Shown here piece after piece: positions 7,635 through 13,400 of a stretch of DNA of 51,010 nucleotides. The translations under genes were made by a program, and so were the position numbers. Source of the stretch: Actinomycetota bacterium (lineage in GTDB: Bacteria > Actinomycetota > Actinomycetes > Actinomycetales > Microbacteriaceae). The notes below the pieces were generated by a model. It saw only the letters and a list, made by a program, of their open reading frames with translations. It was not told the origin of the DNA and made no database searches. The stretch covers positions 1 to 51,010 of the forward strand of contig JAFDWP010000284.1 of assembly GCA_018268435.1 (NCBI GenBank), read 5' to 3'. The first letter of the stretch is position 1, and each line of letters opens with the position of its first letter.

Positions 7635-8291
7635 ATGACTGACAAGCAGACGCCGCTGGAGAACCCCCTGAGGCTCACCGTCGGCAACCTCAAGGGTGGC
7701 GTGGCCCGGTCGACGACGTCGATTATGCTCGCCCTCGCTCTGGTGAAGCGCACCGGCCAGCGCGTGCTTCTGGTCGACGCGGATGCCGCGAACGGCACGA
7801 GCTTCGAGTGGTCAGAGTACGCCGGCGAGGTGTGGCCGGCCGAGGTCAACGTCGTGTACCTGCCGTCACAGATGCTCGGCAAGCGCGTCCGCGAGATGTG
7901 GCCCGAGGGTCACCTGATCATCGATACCGGCAATGACTCGACGACCCTGCGGCAGGCGCTCATGGTCACCGACCACCTGGTGATGCCGATCGGTGCCACC
8001 CCCTCGGAGGCCACGCGGCTCACCCCGACGCTGCAGGCGGCTGCCGAGGTCGCAAGCATCAAGCCGATCCAGCTGTCCATACTCTTCACACGCACCAAGC
8101 CGAACACCATCAGCTTCCGTGAAGCGTGGGAGCAGCTCAAAGCGATGGAAGGCGATGTCGAGGGTCTTCACGTTCTCGATGTCAATGTGCCGTTCCAGCT
8201 GCTCTACTCTCAGGCGTTCGGCACCGTACCCACGAACCTCGGCGTCTACCCCGACGTGCTCGAGGAGATCCTGGCGGGAGGCGACAGATGA
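7635..8291 (+). CDS. ParA/MinD-family ATPase with deviant Walker A
   Basis: This 218-residue protein has the ParA layout: Walker A-type NLKGGVARSTTS (residues 18-29), A' motif VLLVDADAANG (~45-55), and LIIDTGNDSTTLRQAL as the Walker B region. The signature Lys20 is kept, but the P-loop GK of KGGxGKT is Ala-Arg (A24, R25). It is preceded by GAGGAG and overlaps the next gene (ATGA). Such proteins partition plasmids with a small DNA-binding partner, here the downstream ribbon-helix-helix protein. Whether it hydrolyses ATP with Arg in place of Lys is unclear. Confidence 0.75.
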   Translation: MTDKQTPLENPLRLTVGNLKGGVARSTTSIMLALALVKRTGQRVLLVDADAANGTSFEWSEYAGEVWPAEVNVVYLPSQMLGKRVREMWPEGHLIIDTGNDSTTLRQALMVTDHLVMPIGATPSEATRLTPTLQAAAEVASIKPIQLSILFTRTKPNTISFREAWEQLKAMEGDVEGLHVLDVNVPFQLLYSQAFGTVPTNLGVYPDVLEEILAGGDR

Positions 8292-8611
8292 CCCAGCCGC
8301 AGAGGAAGTCCAAGACGGACTGGAGCGCAGCGTTCAGCAAGCCCGAGACGGCTTCGCGATCCCTTGAGCCGGTGACGAAAGTCGACGTCGACGACGCCGA
8401 GCAGGATCTCGCTAAGCCGGCCCCGCGTCGACGTGGGCCCTACAACGTGAAGAAGGTCGACAAGAAGCCGGCCACGTTCCGGCTGCCGCCCGATGTTCAT
8501 GAGCTGATCGATCGTGCTCGCCAGGAGGCTGCCGACAACGGCATCCGGCTGACGAAGGACGACGCGGTTACGGCGGCGGTACGTCATCTCTACGGACGCA
8601 AGCGACGCTGA
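8288..8611 (+). CDS. Small ribbon-helix-helix partner of ParA
   Basis: This 107-residue protein begins at ATG 8288, overlapping the ParA stop. The N-terminal half is charged and disordered. The C-terminal part (KPATFRLPPDVHELIDRARQEAADNGIRLTKDDAVTAAVRHLYGRKRR) has the beta-strand plus two helices of an RHH/CopG-type DNA-binding domain. By position it is the ParB-type centromere-binding partner of the preceding ATPase. A strong terminator follows the stop. Confidence 0.65.
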   Translation: MTQPQRKSKTDWSAAFSKPETASRSLEPVTKVDVDDAEQDLAKPAPRRRGPYNVKKVDKKPATFRLPPDVHELIDRARQEAADNGIRLTKDDAVTAAVRHLYGRKRR

Positions 8612-8625
8612 GTCAGATCGTCTTG

Positions 8626-8662
8626 GAGGCCACCGATACTTCATCGGTGGCCTCTTCTCTTT
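8626..8662 (+). terminator. Rho-independent terminator of the PolB-like/ParA operon
   Basis: GAGGCCACCGAT (8626-8637) pairs perfectly with ATCGGTGGCCTC (8643-8654) across a 5-nt loop, followed by the pyrimidine run TTCTCTTTCTC. It lies 14 bp after the stop of the RHH gene and closes the operon that starts at 5172. Confidence 0.85.
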
Positions 8663-8946
8663 CTCGTGAACGTCGCATCACATCGACCGGGAGCTCACGC
8701 GGAAGGCTCCAGAACGCATGACATTTCGACTCGAAAAGTGCTTGCAAATTGCGTGTATTTTGCTTGCAGATTTCGCCGCCCGTGTTAGGCTGAGCCGCAG
8801 CGTTGACCCGCGCTATAGCGCGAGGGAGATGCGGAGGCTCAGACCAACAGGCCCTCTCCCCCAGTACACGGAACGCATTGAAGTGCGTCACGTTTCGGAC
8901 GTCGAGGGCTGCTTGCATTTTTCAAGCACTTTTCGGTTGGCGCTGC
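8663..8946. other. Gene-free repeat region, candidate replication origin
   Basis: No convincing ORF is seen between the terminator and the SRAP gene, which face each other. The stretch holds TGCTTGCAAATTGC (8739-8752), TGCTTGCAGATTTCGC (8761-8776), an inverted repeat TGCTTGCATTTTTCAAGCA (8910-8928), a perfect 14-bp palindrome CGCGCTATAGCGCG (8809-8822) and a plus-strand promoter-like pair TTGCAG/TAGGCT (8764-8791, 16-bp spacer). The same repeats occur at the start of the Rep-like gene, which is the usual pattern for iterons in an origin plus autoregulatory sites at rep. A regulatory RNA read from the 8764 promoter is the main alternative. Confidence 0.5.
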
Positions 8947-9675
8947 TCAGCTCGGCTGATCGATCGGTTCGAGCAGCGTCGAGTCGTGCCGATCGACGGT
9001 GCGGGCGTTGTTCATCCGAGGGTCGACAAGATGGGTGCGCATCGTTTCGGCGATCGCGCTCGAGCTGGCATCGAGTTCGTCGAGCAGCTCGAGGCGGTTC
9101 CTTTTCGATGCGGCGCTGTCGTTCTGAATGGTGAGCGAGGTGGTGTTGAGCCAGTCGTCGCGGAGGTCGTCGGAGATGAACGCCGGCATCCGGTCGTGGA
9201 TCTCTCCAGATGCGTCTCGTGCCTCTCTGGTGATGACGACGAATACCCGCTGCCGCTCTCCTGCGATGTCGGTCGTCCAGGTCAGGCCGGCAGCGGCGAG
9301 GATCCCGTCGCCGGCGATCAGGTGCGGCTGCTTGCTTCCCTTCGGCCCCGTCCATTCGAAGTAGCCCGGCGCCATGGGAACGATGCAGCGGCTGTTGGAG
9401 AACGCGCCGACCCAGAACCCGGTAGGCAGCTTCTCGATCCTGGCGTTGATAATCGGCCCACCGCCGGAGCGGCTCGCGGGCCTGGGCCAATCCCATCGTG
9501 CGAGCGTGAGCTCGCGTTGAACGTCATCGTCAGCGAGACGTTCACGGATGATCGGAACGTTGGTCGTGGGCGCGATCGAGTAGGTGGGTCGCCAATCCTC
9601 GGGTTTGCCTCCGCTGACGACGAACTCCGTGATCAGCTCGTTGGTCTTCGACGACAGAGAGAAGCGGCCGCACAT
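8947..9675 (-). CDS. yedK: SRAP-domain (HMCES/YedK-like) abasic-site DNA-crosslinking protein
   Basis: This 242-residue protein starts MCGRFSLSS, so Cys2 becomes the N-terminal catalytic residue that forms a thiazolidine crosslink with abasic sites in single-stranded DNA. Other family marks are YSIAPTTNVPI, the NARIEKLP segment carrying the conserved Asn and Glu, APGYFEWTG and the C-terminal IHDRMPAFI His. The length is normal for the family. Such genes are common on conjugative elements, where ssDNA intermediates need protection. It stands alone and convergent to the PolB-like operon. Confidence 0.93.
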   Translation of the reverse strand: MCGRFSLSSKTNELITEFVVSGGKPEDWRPTYSIAPTTNVPIIRERLADDDVQRELTLARWDWPRPASRSGGGPIINARIEKLPTGFWVGAFSNSRCIVPMAPGYFEWTGPKGSKQPHLIAGDGILAAAGLTWTTDIAGERQRVFVVITREARDASGEIHDRMPAFISDDLRDDWLNTTSLTIQNDSAASKRNRLELLDELDASSSAIAETMRTHLVDPRMNNARTVDRHDSTLLEPIDQPS

Positions 9676-9763
9676 GAGCAGAGCGTAGCTCGCCCGTATC
9701 CCTGCAGCTCGAGGATGGCTCGGCTCAGACCTTGGTGCGATACACGCACCCGACTGTGTGTAT

Positions 9764-10216
9764 TCAGTCGCGCACGGGGCGGCCGCGTTGCAGTTTTCCC
9801 GCGGCCGCGAACTCGTTGCCGGAGTTGTGGAGCTGCTCTCGACGGATGGCCTCGTTCACGAGTGCCGTCTCTACGAAGGCGCTGAACGATTCGTCCCCTT
9901 CGAGGTGCGCGGTCGCTTTGTAGGCGGCGACGACCCGTGCTCGCTTGTCCGCGTCGATGTAGGTGTTCACGCGTCCCTGAGTGCCCTGTGCGGGCGGGGC
10001 AGGCTTCCGTGGCTGCTTGGCCTTCGGTCGCACGTTTGGCGCCGTGGAGGCCTTCGTGGGCTGCTCCTTGGGCGTTTCCGGCGCGGGTATCCCTGCGGAT
10101 ACTTCTTCCGGCGAGGGTGTCGAGGCTGTCTCGGCGTCGCGATTGGCGGCGAACATCCGCTTGGGATCGACCTTGCGAGGCGCGAGGCCCGTGATGCCCC
10201 GGGTGCTATCGGTCAT
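9764..10216 (-). CDS. Small ParB-like centromere-binding protein
   Basis: This 150-residue protein is coupled to the ParA gene (4-bp overlap). It has a long disordered Pro/Ala/Lys-rich N-terminal half (to ~residue 80) and a C-terminal RHH-like domain (GRVNTYIDADKRARVVAAYKATAHL...SFSAFVETALVNEAIRREQ). This is the shape of the small non-ParB adaptors of type Ib partition systems, whose N-terminal tails stimulate the ATPase. An inverted repeat ATACAC/GTGTAT at 9740-9763 abuts the stop and could be a weak terminator. Confidence 0.65.
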   Translation of the reverse strand: MTDSTRGITGLAPRKVDPKRMFAANRDAETASTPSPEEVSAGIPAPETPKEQPTKASTAPNVRPKAKQPRKPAPPAQGTQGRVNTYIDADKRARVVAAYKATAHLEGDESFSAFVETALVNEAIRREQLHNSGNEFAAAGKLQRGRPVRD

Positions 10217-11211
10217 GAGCGGGCTCCTTCCAGAGTCGGCGTCTCTGCCGTGATGATGCGGTCGTTGATCTCCTGTGCGATCGCCTGCAGGTCATCGGCA
10301 ACGGATCCTGCCGTGGCGCTGGTGAGCTGCTTGTCCTTGAGTTCGCCGCTGCGGATCTTCCACCAGGCGATGCCAGCCTTGGCCTCGGCCTTTGCTCGCT
10401 CGTCGAGCTCGTGCGCGAGGAGCCCGGCGCGGCGTGCCTGGCTGGCGACCGCTTCGCTGTGACGAACGGTTCGTTGGAACACGACCTCTCGGCCGATGCC
10501 GCCTTCGTCCCCGACTCCGAACATCGCGTCGAGCTCGGCGCGCGCGTCGCGCTCGGCGTTGCGGATCACGACTGTGCCGTCCTTGCGTCCGGTGGCGGTT
10601 CCCACGTCGGTGAGGATCACTCCCAGCAAGTCGATCCCCCGGTTGACGTCGAGCACCTGGTCGATGCGCTCGGCCACTTTCGCGACGCCCTTGATGCTCG
10701 AGTTGTCGGTCTTGCTCGGCACGAGCACCCAGCGTGCTGCCGACAGGGCTGCCAGTTGCAGTACTCCGTCGCCTGGTGGGCAGTCGAGGAAGATGAAGTC
10801 GTAGCCGGAGGCCACGGGCTCGAGGATGCGAGCCAGTGCGAGCTTCGCTGCGGTCGGGTCGTTGCCCATCTTGGCGCTCAGTGCCGCGGTGACGTTCGCG
10901 AGGTGTCCCCCGCCGGCCCAGACGTCGAGGTTTTCTCGGACGCCGATGAGCGCGTCCACGTTGCCGCCGAACATCAACGCCTTGGCGAGTGACTCTCCCT
11001 GGTCGTTGCGGTCGTCGTCGGCGTAGCCGAGGTCGTCCTCGAGGTTGCCCTGCGGGTCGAGGTCGACCAGGAGTACTCGCGCGCCGGCGAGGGCGAAGTA
11101 GCCACCTATGTTTGCTGCGAGTGTCGTCTTACCGACACCGCCCTTGAGGCTCTCGATCGCCATCACTCTGCTGAGCTGGTCATGGTCGATCGTGGCTCGC
11201 GCGTTCACCAT
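10213..11211 (-). CDS. parA: ParA-family plasmid partition ATPase
   Basis: This 332-residue protein has a canonical deviant Walker A, LKGGVGKTTLAANIGGY (signature Lys23, P-loop Lys28), an A' motif RVLLVDLDPQGNL and a Walker B region DFIFLDCPPGDGVLQL. It lies between the Rep-like gene and the small RHH partner, in the order rep-parA-parB on the minus strand. The 100-bp gap to rep is filled by a 9-bp repeat array and a palindrome at 11234-11248, the likely centromere and operator. A second ParA-like protein is encoded at 7635-8291, so the element has two partition-type ATPases. Confidence 0.92.
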   Translation of the reverse strand: MVNARATIDHDQLSRVMAIESLKGGVGKTTLAANIGGYFALAGARVLLVDLDPQGNLEDDLGYADDDRNDQGESLAKALMFGGNVDALIGVRENLDVWAGGGHLANVTAALSAKMGNDPTAAKLALARILEPVASGYDFIFLDCPPGDGVLQLAALSAARWVLVPSKTDNSSIKGVAKVAERIDQVLDVNRGIDLLGVILTDVGTATGRKDGTVVIRNAERDARAELDAMFGVGDEGGIGREVVFQRTVRHSEAVASQARRAGLLAHELDERAKAEAKAGIAWWKIRSGELKDKQLTSATAGSVADDLQAIAQEINDRIITAETPTLEGARS

Positions 11212-11233
11212 CGTGGATCCTCTCGCCGTTAGT

Positions 11234-11248
11234 AACGGGATTCCCGTT
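11234..11248. promoter_or_regulatory. Palindrome upstream of parA
   Basis: AACGGGATTCCCGTT is a perfect inverted repeat (7-bp arms, central T) that ends 23 bp before the parA ATG. It abuts the tandem 9-bp array and overlaps its first unit. It probably serves as an operator for autoregulation of the partition operon; a transcript-level hairpin is the alternative. Confidence 0.5.
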
Positions 11249-11361
11249 TATTGCGTGTTTCACGTCTTTCACGAATATAACGTGTATCCCGTCGTTGACG
11301 CAATACACGTCTTATCCGTTATTGACGTTATTAGCGTCGTTGCCGTTTTTTACGTCATTGC
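11245..11361. repeat. Thirteen contiguous 9-bp repeats, candidate centromere (parS)
   Basis: Read on the plus strand, the 117 bases split into 13 adjoining 9-mers without a gap. Every unit begins CG, 11 of 13 begin CGT, position 6 is T in 10 and position 7 is T in 11 (consensus CGTNNTTNN, often ending A or C). The array spans the last 16 codons and the stop of the Rep-like gene plus most of the gap to parA. Because the 9-bp phase continues through the stop into untranslated DNA, it cannot be explained as a protein repeat alone. Contiguous short direct repeats bound by RHH proteins are the known design of centromeres of omega/ParB-like systems. Confidence 0.75.
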
Positions 11362-12841
11362 CCGATGACGCGAGGTGGCCCACGATGTCGCTCACTGCGG
11401 ACGGCAGCGGCGCCCGGTGGGGGAGCACGACGCGAACTCGAGCGGCGTCCTCAGCGCCGTCGACGACGGCGACGACGAGTTCTTCGCCATTGTCGCTGTC
11501 ACGCCACCGCGCAGCCCCAGCTGCGACGTCGTGCTCTGGGTGCCATCCGTGCATGGTCAGGCACTTATCGAGAGCGGAGATCTCGCCCACCAGCTGCTGC
11601 GTTCGCACTGGCATGGCGTAGAGGGCCCGCTCGTGGCCGATGAGCGCCATCACGAGCGCCTTCGCAGCGGCTGCCCGCTGTGCTGCGCTTGCTGGCTGCC
11701 TCCTCAGGCTGTGACGGCGGAGCTGTTCGATGATCGCTTCACGAGCGCTTTGATCCTGCTCCAGCAGGCTCTGCCGCTCCCTTTCGGCTTGTCGTGTCGC
11801 CTCAAGGTCGGAGTGTCGCTTCGTGAGGCGATCTGCGTGCTCTCTGAGTTGCCGCTGCAGGCGTGTCTCGCCTCGAGTGAATGTCTGGAGCTTCGAAAGC
11901 ATCCAGGCGAAGTGCGCGAGACGGTCGCGCTTTTGCCCGTTCTCCAGCGGGAGGATTTTCGCGGCCGCCATCGCTTCGTCGAGCTCTGCGCGGAGCGTGG
12001 CGAGGGTGTACCTGTCGGGCGTGACGTCGTAGCGCTGGAGGATGTTGCTCAGCTGGCCGATGTGGCGGCCGCCGTGCAGTGCACCGGTGGCTGTGGGTGG
12101 TCCTCCGGCGTCCAAGCCGTAGTTGCGGGCGACAGCCCAGGTGAATCGCTGGACTTCGATGGGGCGAGGCGATGTCGCTGGGGGGACCCGGCGTGTACTT
12201 CTTCGTCTCGGCTTTGGCCGCGAAGCGGCCGTCTCGCGCGCTCCTGCGCGCGTTGGTGACCATTTTTGAACAGGAGATGTCCTAAGAACTGAACCTCTGC
12301 GAGGTAGGTGGCAAGTATCCACAGGGCTGGTGGGGCGAGGCATGACGAGAGCGCGCACCGATGCAGCGGCTTCCTGATATCTCCCGTGGAGCCTCTTGGC
12401 CTGGCTGCGCTCGGCGGGGGAGAGGTGCCGGCCCATGACGACCGTGACGGCGAGGCCGAGCTTCTCGAGCAGGCGTCGAGCTTCGCCGACGGTGCGCTTG
12501 CTCATACCGAGACGCTTCGCGACCGTCTCGTGCGAGGTGCTGACGCCGCGGCCGGTGCGCACGTCGGCCGCGGCCATGTCGGCGCGGGCGACGAGGATCG
12601 CACTGCCGACCGAGATCTTCTTTCCGCGGAGCTGCGTAGCCCGCTCAGAGCCCAGGACGCGCTCGACGAGCGCCATCCAGGCGCGTGCAGAAGTCCACGC
12701 CGGCAGTGCCGCATAGGCGCCGTCGGCAGGAGTTAGCGACCACGATCCCGAACGCTGCGAGCCAGACTGCGGCTTTCGATCGGATGAAAGGCCTGCGACC
12801 CCGGCGTCCACAGGCGAAATCTGCTTGCATTTTTCTTGCAA
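11312..12841 (-). CDS. Winged-helix Rep-like plasmid protein
   Basis: This ~509-residue protein has an N-terminal domain (AWTSARAWMALVERVLG...RGKKISVGSAILVARADM) with a wHTH (TSHETVAKRLGMSKRTVGEARRLLEKLGLAVTV, ~residues 104-136). A basic linker, a helical domain and a long coiled coil (~residues 300-390) follow. Its position next to parA/parB and the repeats at its start suggest a replication initiator, but no catalytic motif is visible. The start is uncertain: TTG 12841 or GTG 12811, both without a good ribosome site. The C-terminus is an Asn/Gly-rich tail that arises because the last codons lie inside the 9-bp repeat array. Confidence 0.55.
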   Translation of the reverse strand: MQEKCKQISPVDAGVAGLSSDRKPQSGSQRSGSWSLTPADGAYAALPAWTSARAWMALVERVLGSERATQLRGKKISVGSAILVARADMAAADVRTGRGVSTSHETVAKRLGMSKRTVGEARRLLEKLGLAVTVVMGRHLSPAERSQAKRLHGRYQEAAASVRALVMPRPTSPVDTCHLPRRGSVLRTSPVQKWSPTRAGARETAASRPKPRRRSTRRVPPATSPRPIEVQRFTWAVARNYGLDAGGPPTATGALHGGRHIGQLSNILQRYDVTPDRYTLATLRAELDEAMAAAKILPLENGQKRDRLAHFAWMLSKLQTFTRGETRLQRQLREHADRLTKRHSDLEATRQAERERQSLLEQDQSAREAIIEQLRRHSLRRQPASAAQRAAAAKALVMALIGHERALYAMPVRTQQLVGEISALDKCLTMHGWHPEHDVAAGAARWRDSDNGEELVVAVVDGAEDAARVRVVLPHRAPLPSAVSDIVGHLASSGNDVKNGNDANNVNNG

Positions 12842-12859
12842 ACTGCTTGCAGATTTCGC
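12822..12859. promoter_or_regulatory. TGCTTGCA repeats at the start of the Rep-like gene
   Basis: TGCTTGCATTTTTC (12822-12835) shares 14 bases with the inverted repeat at 8910, and TGCTTGCAGATTTCGC (12844-12859) is identical over 16 bases to the copy at 8761-8776. A further CTTGCA (12835-12840) lies between them. The sites cover the presumed translation start and promoter of the Rep-like gene, as expected for autoregulation by an iteron-binding initiator. Confidence 0.65.
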
Positions 12860-13053
12860 GTGGCGAAGCTCGCTAATCCCAGCATTAACGGTTACGATGA
12901 GGCCACCTCCTCTACCGCGCAGGTAGGCGTGACAAGACCCCGGGTTGCTGCCCGGGTGACATACACAAGAGCTCCGGCCGCCAAGCCAAGCTTCTTGAGG
13001 ACTAATTCGGACTGAGCGTCGCCAAACAGATCAGACCGAAACCATTGACACCA
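12860..13053. other. Intergenic region without a supported gene
   Basis: This gap between the Rep-like gene and a small minus-strand gene contains no ORF with recognisable protein features. A CCCGGG-flanked hairpin-like stretch lies near 12941-12956. Because a plus-strand terminator-like hairpin follows at 13054, a short plus-strand RNA transcribed away from rep is conceivable, but no clear promoter supports it. Confidence 0.35.
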
Positions 13054-13087
13054 GGACCCCTCGCTTCGGCGGGGGGTCCGTCGTTTT
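13054..13087 (+). terminator. Terminator-like hairpin
   Basis: GGACCCC-TCGC-TTCG-GCG-GGGGGTCC forms a strong stem-loop with a UUCG-type loop at 13054-13079, followed by GTCGTTTT. The T-run is on the plus-strand side, so it would stop plus-strand transcripts. It also abuts the stop of the minus-strand gene at 13086 and may serve that side less efficiently. Confidence 0.65.
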
Positions 13088-13316
13088 ATGCCGTATCGAT
13101 AGGCAGCTCCCCATCCCGTGGAAGTTCGGGCATCCAAACGGGAATGCCCTGGTCCGTCAACTCGATGTGGGCCACGAGCTCGTCGACGAACTCGGAGGTC
13201 GAGATGCCCACTCGCGCTGCGATAGCGTCGGCACGCACTTTCGTCTGACGCTCGATGCGCCAGCTGGGCTGGACCGGGTCGAGCAGTGCCCCGCGCCGCC
13301 GCTGAATACGTGCCAT
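13086..13316 (-). CDS. Small RHH-like protein
   Basis: This 76-residue protein starts at the ATG of MARIQRRRGALLD. The middle (SWRIERQTKVRADAIAARVGISTSEFVDELVAHIEL) matches a beta-strand followed by two helices, as in ribbon-helix-helix DNA-binding proteins. The tail is acidic with several prolines. The open frame extends upstream, but the Cys-rich extension looks non-coding. It may be a small regulator or a third centromere-type DNA-binding protein; no partner gene is adjacent. Confidence 0.5.
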   Translation of the reverse strand: MARIQRRRGALLDPVQPSWRIERQTKVRADAIAARVGISTSEFVDELVAHIELTDQGIPVWMPELPRDGELPIDTA

Positions 13317-13400
13317 GCGCGCCACTAAACCACATGTGCACACGCACATGGAAGACATTCGAGTGCGTGTCTACATCTCGGGACGTGAACAGCGGCACGA

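Noticed and set aside
8613..8918. Minus-strand ORF of 101 codons in the repeat region
   Set aside because: It starts inside a TGCTTGCA repeat, crosses the terminator stem and has no protein-like pattern or ribosome site.
9740..9763. Inverted repeat ATACAC/GTGTAT as a strong terminator
   Set aside because: The stem is only six base pairs with a long loop and no T-run; it is mentioned with the ParB-like gene but not called.
12892..13398. Minus-strand ORF of 168 codons overlapping the small RHH gene
   Set aside because: It overlaps the better supported RHH-like protein in another frame and crosses a terminator hairpin; composition is Arg/Ser-rich as in shadows.
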